Below, one piece after another: positions 59,918 to 64,000 of a stretch of DNA of 64,000 nt (positions within the stretch are counted from its first letter, which is position 1; each line of letters opens with the position of its first letter). The position numbers were made by a program, and so were the translations under genes. The stretch is from Tachypleus tridentatus. Its lineage: Eukaryota; Arthropoda; Merostomata; Xiphosura; Limulidae. The stretch lies in assembly GCF_004210375.1 (NCBI RefSeq), contig NC_134825.1, positions 68,129,558 through 68,193,557 of the forward strand, given 5' to 3'. Below the pieces are notes generated by a model. The model worked only from the letters and a program-made list of their open reading frames with translations. It searched no databases and was not told the DNA's origin.

Positions 59918-60812
59918 CGAGGTCTGTTCAAAAAATACGCGGACTGTTTGAATTGCGCGGCTCCAGTTGGTTTCAGTGGAATCCGCATGCTGTCGCTAGG
60001 TTTGCACAGATCAGCTGATTACGACGCCATTTCCGATTGCAGATATCTTCATTTGTGTATTAGCTACGCGGTTTTAAGATAAGTGCGATTTTTTTCGTTT
60101 GGTGGATTTCAGAATGAATGACCTGAAGGAGCAACGACTTGCTGTGAACATTTGTGTTAAACTTGGAAAATCTGCGACTGAAACTTCTGCTATGCTTAAC
60201 ACGGCTTACGGTGATGTTGCTATGAAGCGTACGGCATGTTTCAAGTAACATGAACGTTTTAAGGATGGTCGACAGTCCATTGAAGATGATGAGCGTCCTG
60301 GACGTCCTTCACGTCAACTGACGGCCCACACGTCGACAAAATCTAAACCCTGGTGCGGGCAAATCGACGTCTGACTGTTAGAGAGCTTGCTGAAGAGTTT
60401 GGGATATCAGTTGGATCTTGTTACGAGATTTTGACCGAAAAATTGAAGATGCACCGCGTTGCTGCGAAATTTGTGCCTCAGAACTCGTGCGTTTTGGCCA
60501 AACACTCGATCACTGTTTTCCCCTACTCACCTGACCTTGCTCCTTGCAATGTTTTCTTGTTCCCCAAACTCAAAAGACCCTTGAAAGAAAGAAGATTTGA
60601 GACGATTCTTGAGATTAAGGCAAATGCGACGAGAAGGAGCTGGAGGACATTACAAAAGAATCGTACCAGGACTTTTTCAACAAGTGGAAACACCATTGGG
60701 ATAAGTGTGTGCGTTGGGGAGGAGGTACCTTGAAGGGGTCCCAGACCTGTAACTTCTAAATAAAGTACATTTTGTTTTATGACGTCAGTCCGAGTATTTT
60801 GAACAGCCCTCG
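59918..60812 (+). mobile_element. mariner, internally deleted, copy 2
   Basis: TA at 59916-59917 and 60813-60814. Same internal deletion as 5114-6016, so it is a duplicated locus rather than a new insertion. Confidence 0.92.
60114..60752 (+). pseudogene. mariner transposase, copy 2, broken
   Basis: Same TACFK* stop as copy 1. RRLTVRELAEEFGISVGSC and YSPDLAPCNVFLFPKLKRPL fall in one frame here. A frameshift near 60630 separates the C-terminal WDKCVRWGG part. Confidence 0.88.
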
Positions 60813-60933
60813 TATGTGATAAAGATAGTCTAAACACCTCTCCCCGATTATTTGACAAATTAGATTATTAACATAAAATTATTTTTAAAATAAAGAAATA
60901 ATGAAAATAAATAAATAAAAATAAAATGAGTAT

Positions 60934-61340
60934 GTGTATTTTGTTATCACAAAGCCACAAGGGGCTATCTGCTTAGCCGATCAAGGAAATCGAATCCCTG
61001 GTTTTAGCGGTTTTGTTTAAATCCGAAGACACACCGCTATACTAAGGGGGGGCAAATATAATATATATATACATACATAAATAATAATAATAAATACTAA
61101 AATAAAAACATGCCACCTATGAGCGAGACATTAGTGAAGGAACTGATAGTGCAAAATACATGGACATTACCCCGAAGGGTGTCTGAGTAAATATGGGTTA
61201 CTCTAATCCTCATATAATAATTTTTTATTATACTAAACATTTCACTCTAACAAGGAAAAAAAAGGAGGAAGAGGTCCAGTGCAACTGACATTCCTGGGTA
61301 CACATACATATATACCTAAACGTTCAATCCATATGCACAT
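60934..61340. repeat. SINE3 (reverse) and AT-rich spacer
   Basis: SINE3 in reverse at 60934-61053, then ta/taca tracts and spacer as at 6263-6540. No gene seen. Confidence 0.65.
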
Positions 61341-61757
61341 ATAATTTCCAGCCCAAATCTAGGGGCTCTCAGAAAGTAAAGAAACAGGGTTGGAAGTAGT
61401 GTCTACATTATGTTTTCGAACAAAAAAATGCTGTTTTTCCTCCATGTCTACAGCATTTATCGATTTTAATGAAGTCAAACTAGAGATTTATATTAATTCA
61501 AGAATTTTATAATAGATATATCCAAAACAGGATCATTCTTCAAGCAGTTTTGGAAATATTGATTTCCACAAGCCGTACAAAATTAATAGGAACAGAAAAC
61601 TCAGCTTAATTTTTTTGAATAACAATGTCGCTTTTATTGAAAATTTAAATTATATGAAAAATAATGTATCGCTATATTTATCGTAAAACATTATTATGTT
61701 ATTTTGTTCAATTACAGGTAATGAAAATAAAAGCAACCGTCAAGTTCAAGATATACA

Positions 61758-61829
61758 AGCCACCAGTGAGGTTCGAACTCACGACCCCTGGTTTACGAAA
61801 CCAGTGCTCTACCTCTGAGCTATGATGGC
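61758..61829 (-). tRNA. tRNA-Thr (anticodon CGT), at a unit joint
   Basis: Structurally complete and identical in the mature region to 28110-28181. Its 3' flank is that of the TGT-type gene (tcaagttcaagatatacaag) while the anticodon and 5' flank are CGT-type, so the gene is a recombinant. Confidence 0.93.
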
Positions 61830-62024
61830 TCATTGCTTTATTTGAAAAACGTATAATTTCGTTAAGAAACTATACAGTATGTTTAATATCAACTTATCGT
61901 TCAAAATATTAATATTGCATTGTTAAAACAATCACACGTAAAAAGTATAATATTAAGAACATCTCTTCGACAACATTTTCAACGGTAAGGTATTGTGCTG
62001 TTTCCTCCTCTGTTCAGGTATATA

Positions 62025-63560
62025 ATTTGTATATCAATCGCGGAGAGGTGTTCAGGACTATCTATATACAATACCTATCGAGTTCGCATAATAGTTCATT
62101 TTTTTCTCCACATTTTATCGAAATATTTTATTGTAGTATGTAGGGGTCTATCTACTATTGTTTGTGGGTTTGAATATTTATGCATAAACTTTGAAGGAGT
62201 GGTTTTGGGCACTCTACATGCTGTCGTAAGTAGTATATTTTATAATGACTCTTGTTTGGTTTAGAATTGTTCTTTGCTTACGTTAATTCACGCTGAAGCT
62301 GCATAGTCTATTACAGTTATATACGTTTGTATATTTTGAGGATGTTTTCAGCTGTTACTCCATTGTTTTTATCAGTTAGACTCTAGCATAGTTTGTTCTT
62401 CGCCTAATTCTTTTTCTTGTTAAATCTAATAATTATTGTTCCAGTTAACCTTACTAAGTGATATGCCTTTTGTCTAAGTTTTCTTAATCCGTTTTGTCTC
62501 TCGAGTAATTTTGACGTTATTTCCAAAATGTGGAGAGTCTATTACTGATTATTCGTTCAAGAATTTTCATTTACAGCTGGTCAGGCTGATTGGTCGATAA
62601 CTGTTTGGTTTATTGGCTAGCATACCTTTTTTATGGAACATTAATGTATTAGCTTGCTTCCAAGAAACTGAGATGTAGCAAGGGTAGAACGATAAATGAA
62701 AAATTTCTAATAGATGATCAAATAATTTCGAAGTGCCTTTCTTGAAGAGAATTTCTTGTATGCCGTCCTTTTCTGGTGATTTATTTTTGAATTCTAAATT
62801 GCTTGTTTGAGTTATGTTAATGTAAATTTTTAAAACAGTAGATTATTATAGTCATTTACGTTGTGGTGTTATCGTTGTTAATATTGATTGTGAAATATGG
62901 TTTGGATAATTCTGTGTTATTTGTTACATCACTGTTTACTCTATTGTAAAAATAGGTGTTCACGTCTGGGTCGTTTTGTTTTGAAAGTGTTTTGTAGTTG
63001 TTGTCTGGAGGCTTCTGCTTTTTCTTTGTTGGTGTGCGCTAATGTGTTATTTTATTCTAGTGTTGGGTATTTTCTTGTTGTGGCTTCTTTGGTGAGCCTT
63101 TATCGGTGCGACCGAAACTTTCTAGGATCGGTTTTTTTTCGTTTAGTTGGGAGCAGATGTTATCCGATTTTCTTCGTTTAACAATATAATTTCTGGTCTC
63201 ATTTTATTTTTCATACTGCTTATTTGTGTTTTTTATTTCTTTGTCTCTTGTTGTCATGAGCTGTCTTTTTAATTGTCTTGGTTTCTAGATGTCATGTTCT
63301 TTTTCTACTATGTGGTTGTCGGCATCGCTCCAGGTTAGGCGACCGGCACTTTCGTTGTCAAGTGAAGTCTTAGACTTCCTCGCGTTTAACAGTTTCTGTA
63401 TTTGAGTATTTTTAGCGGTCTTTCACCCATATAAGTGTATATATCTCACTCAGAAGAAGGGATAAAAGATTTTTTACTGTATATTCAAGAGGTCTTTAAA
63501 AACTCTCCATTCTTCTTGCTTATTCTCACTGAAGGTCTCCTGATCTCATTGCTTACAATT
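62025..63560 (-). mobile_element. LINE, internally deleted, minus strand
   Basis: Third copy of the 505-2035 form, same joints. Confidence 0.8.
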
Positions 63561-64000
63561 GTTTGCTTGTTGTGAATTTTGCGCAAAGCCACACGAGAGC
63601 TACTTGCGCTAGCCGACATTAATTTAGGGGTGAAAGACCAGATGAAGGCAACTAGTCTTTACCACTAACCGCCAACTTTTGGGCTACTCTTTTACCAATG
63701 AGTAGTGGGATAGACCTATCACATTATAACAGCCCCACTGTTCAAAGAAAGAAAGCATGTTTGATATCACAGAGATTCGAGCACGAAACCTCACATTACG
63801 ATCCGGAGTATTAACCACCTGACCACGCCTCTGAAAGTTTTCTGCTTCAAGACTAAATAAAACAAAAATTAACAGCAGCAAATTGTTTTATTTATTGCTT
63901 TTAAAATTTATATGTCTCAAGGTTAACTTAAAGCCTTCAGAGTACATAATTATGTTAATGATTCATGGCATGAGCAACTTTTTTTACTGATGTCACAACA
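63561..64000 (-). repeat. SINE1/R1 composite, reverse, cut by window end
   Basis: SINE1 in reverse to 63838, R1 from about 63880 to the end of the window. Confidence 0.75.

Larger units (their letters stand above)
59833..60850 (+). mobile_element. LINE 3' tail, split by mariner
   Basis: Tail codons TTIKYFDKIWRKSELLCELD at about 59845-59905; resumes at 60813. Copy of 5034-6055. Confidence 0.8.
55016..61757. repeat. Tandem unit A2 (6742 bp)
   Basis: Near copy of 231-6969, followed without interruption by unit A3. It retains the second tRNA that is truncated in A1. Confidence 0.93.
61758..64000. repeat. Tandem unit A3, truncated by the window end
   Basis: 61830-64000 matches 55090-57240 (and 303-2470), including the A2-type variant ctcattgctttatttg just upstream of the tRNA. 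Confidence 0.93.

Noticed and set aside
63684-63881. Minus-strand 65-codon frame
   Set aside because: Falls wholly inside SINE1, a non-coding repeat.

Overview
This AT-rich window is eukaryotic nuclear DNA built almost wholly of repeats. I find no host protein-coding gene. The recurrent small-RNA genes are tRNA-Thr genes, all on the minus strand, in two isoacceptor types (CGT and TGT anticodons). They sit at regular intervals in units of about 5.8, 6.55 and 6.74 kb. Between them lie copies of one Jockey/I-like LINE, two Tc1-like DNA transposons, an internally deleted mariner, a Penelope-like fragment and several tRNA-derived SINE families. From memory, the SINE families (one starting ggcccggcatggcc, one with a gctctgcccaccacg block, one with a ggggttcgattcccctc B box) resemble repeats of horseshoe crab genomes. 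A chelicerate, probably a horseshoe crab, is therefore my best guess; this is recall, not a search result.

Layout. 1-7041: unit A1, with tRNA-Thr(CGT), a minus-strand internally deleted LINE, a SINE composite, a plus-strand LINE piece, a broken tRNA, a mariner and a second tRNA-Thr. 7042-10448: SINEs and a 1.7-kb tandem duplication. 10449-14788: the longest plus-strand LINE copy, holding a Penelope-like fragment and a SINE. 14789-22690: two-copy repeats, a Tc1-like transposase carrying a 30-bp minisatellite, a LINE piece and a decayed tRNA-Thr. 22690-27740: a minus-strand LINE with a Tc1 insertion, then a foldback palindrome. 27740-40637: two and a fraction tandem 5.8-kb units (tRNA-Thr(CGT), LINE, Tc1, SINE composite). 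40638-41137: 500 Ns. 41138-50903: 6.55-kb units with tRNA-Thr(TGT). 50904-54785: a decayed tRNA, the only LINE piece that keeps the reverse transcriptase catalytic motif, a full-length SINE and another LINE part. 54786-64000: unit A2 (a near copy of A1) followed directly by the start of A3.

How it fits together. An ancestral tandem tRNA-Thr cluster seems to have been invaded by retroelements and DNA transposons, and the enlarged units were then copied as blocks by unequal exchange. The sequence shows several exchange joints directly: inside a tRNA gene (61758-61829), inside a SINE (about 22655) and at the edge of a Tc1-like copy (43598). Shared insertions with the same target-site duplications allow a relative order: LINE, then Tc1, then SINE2 into Tc1, then block duplication. 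Near-identical copies differ by many one-base homopolymer indels, so long-read assembly error may explain part of the reading-frame damage.
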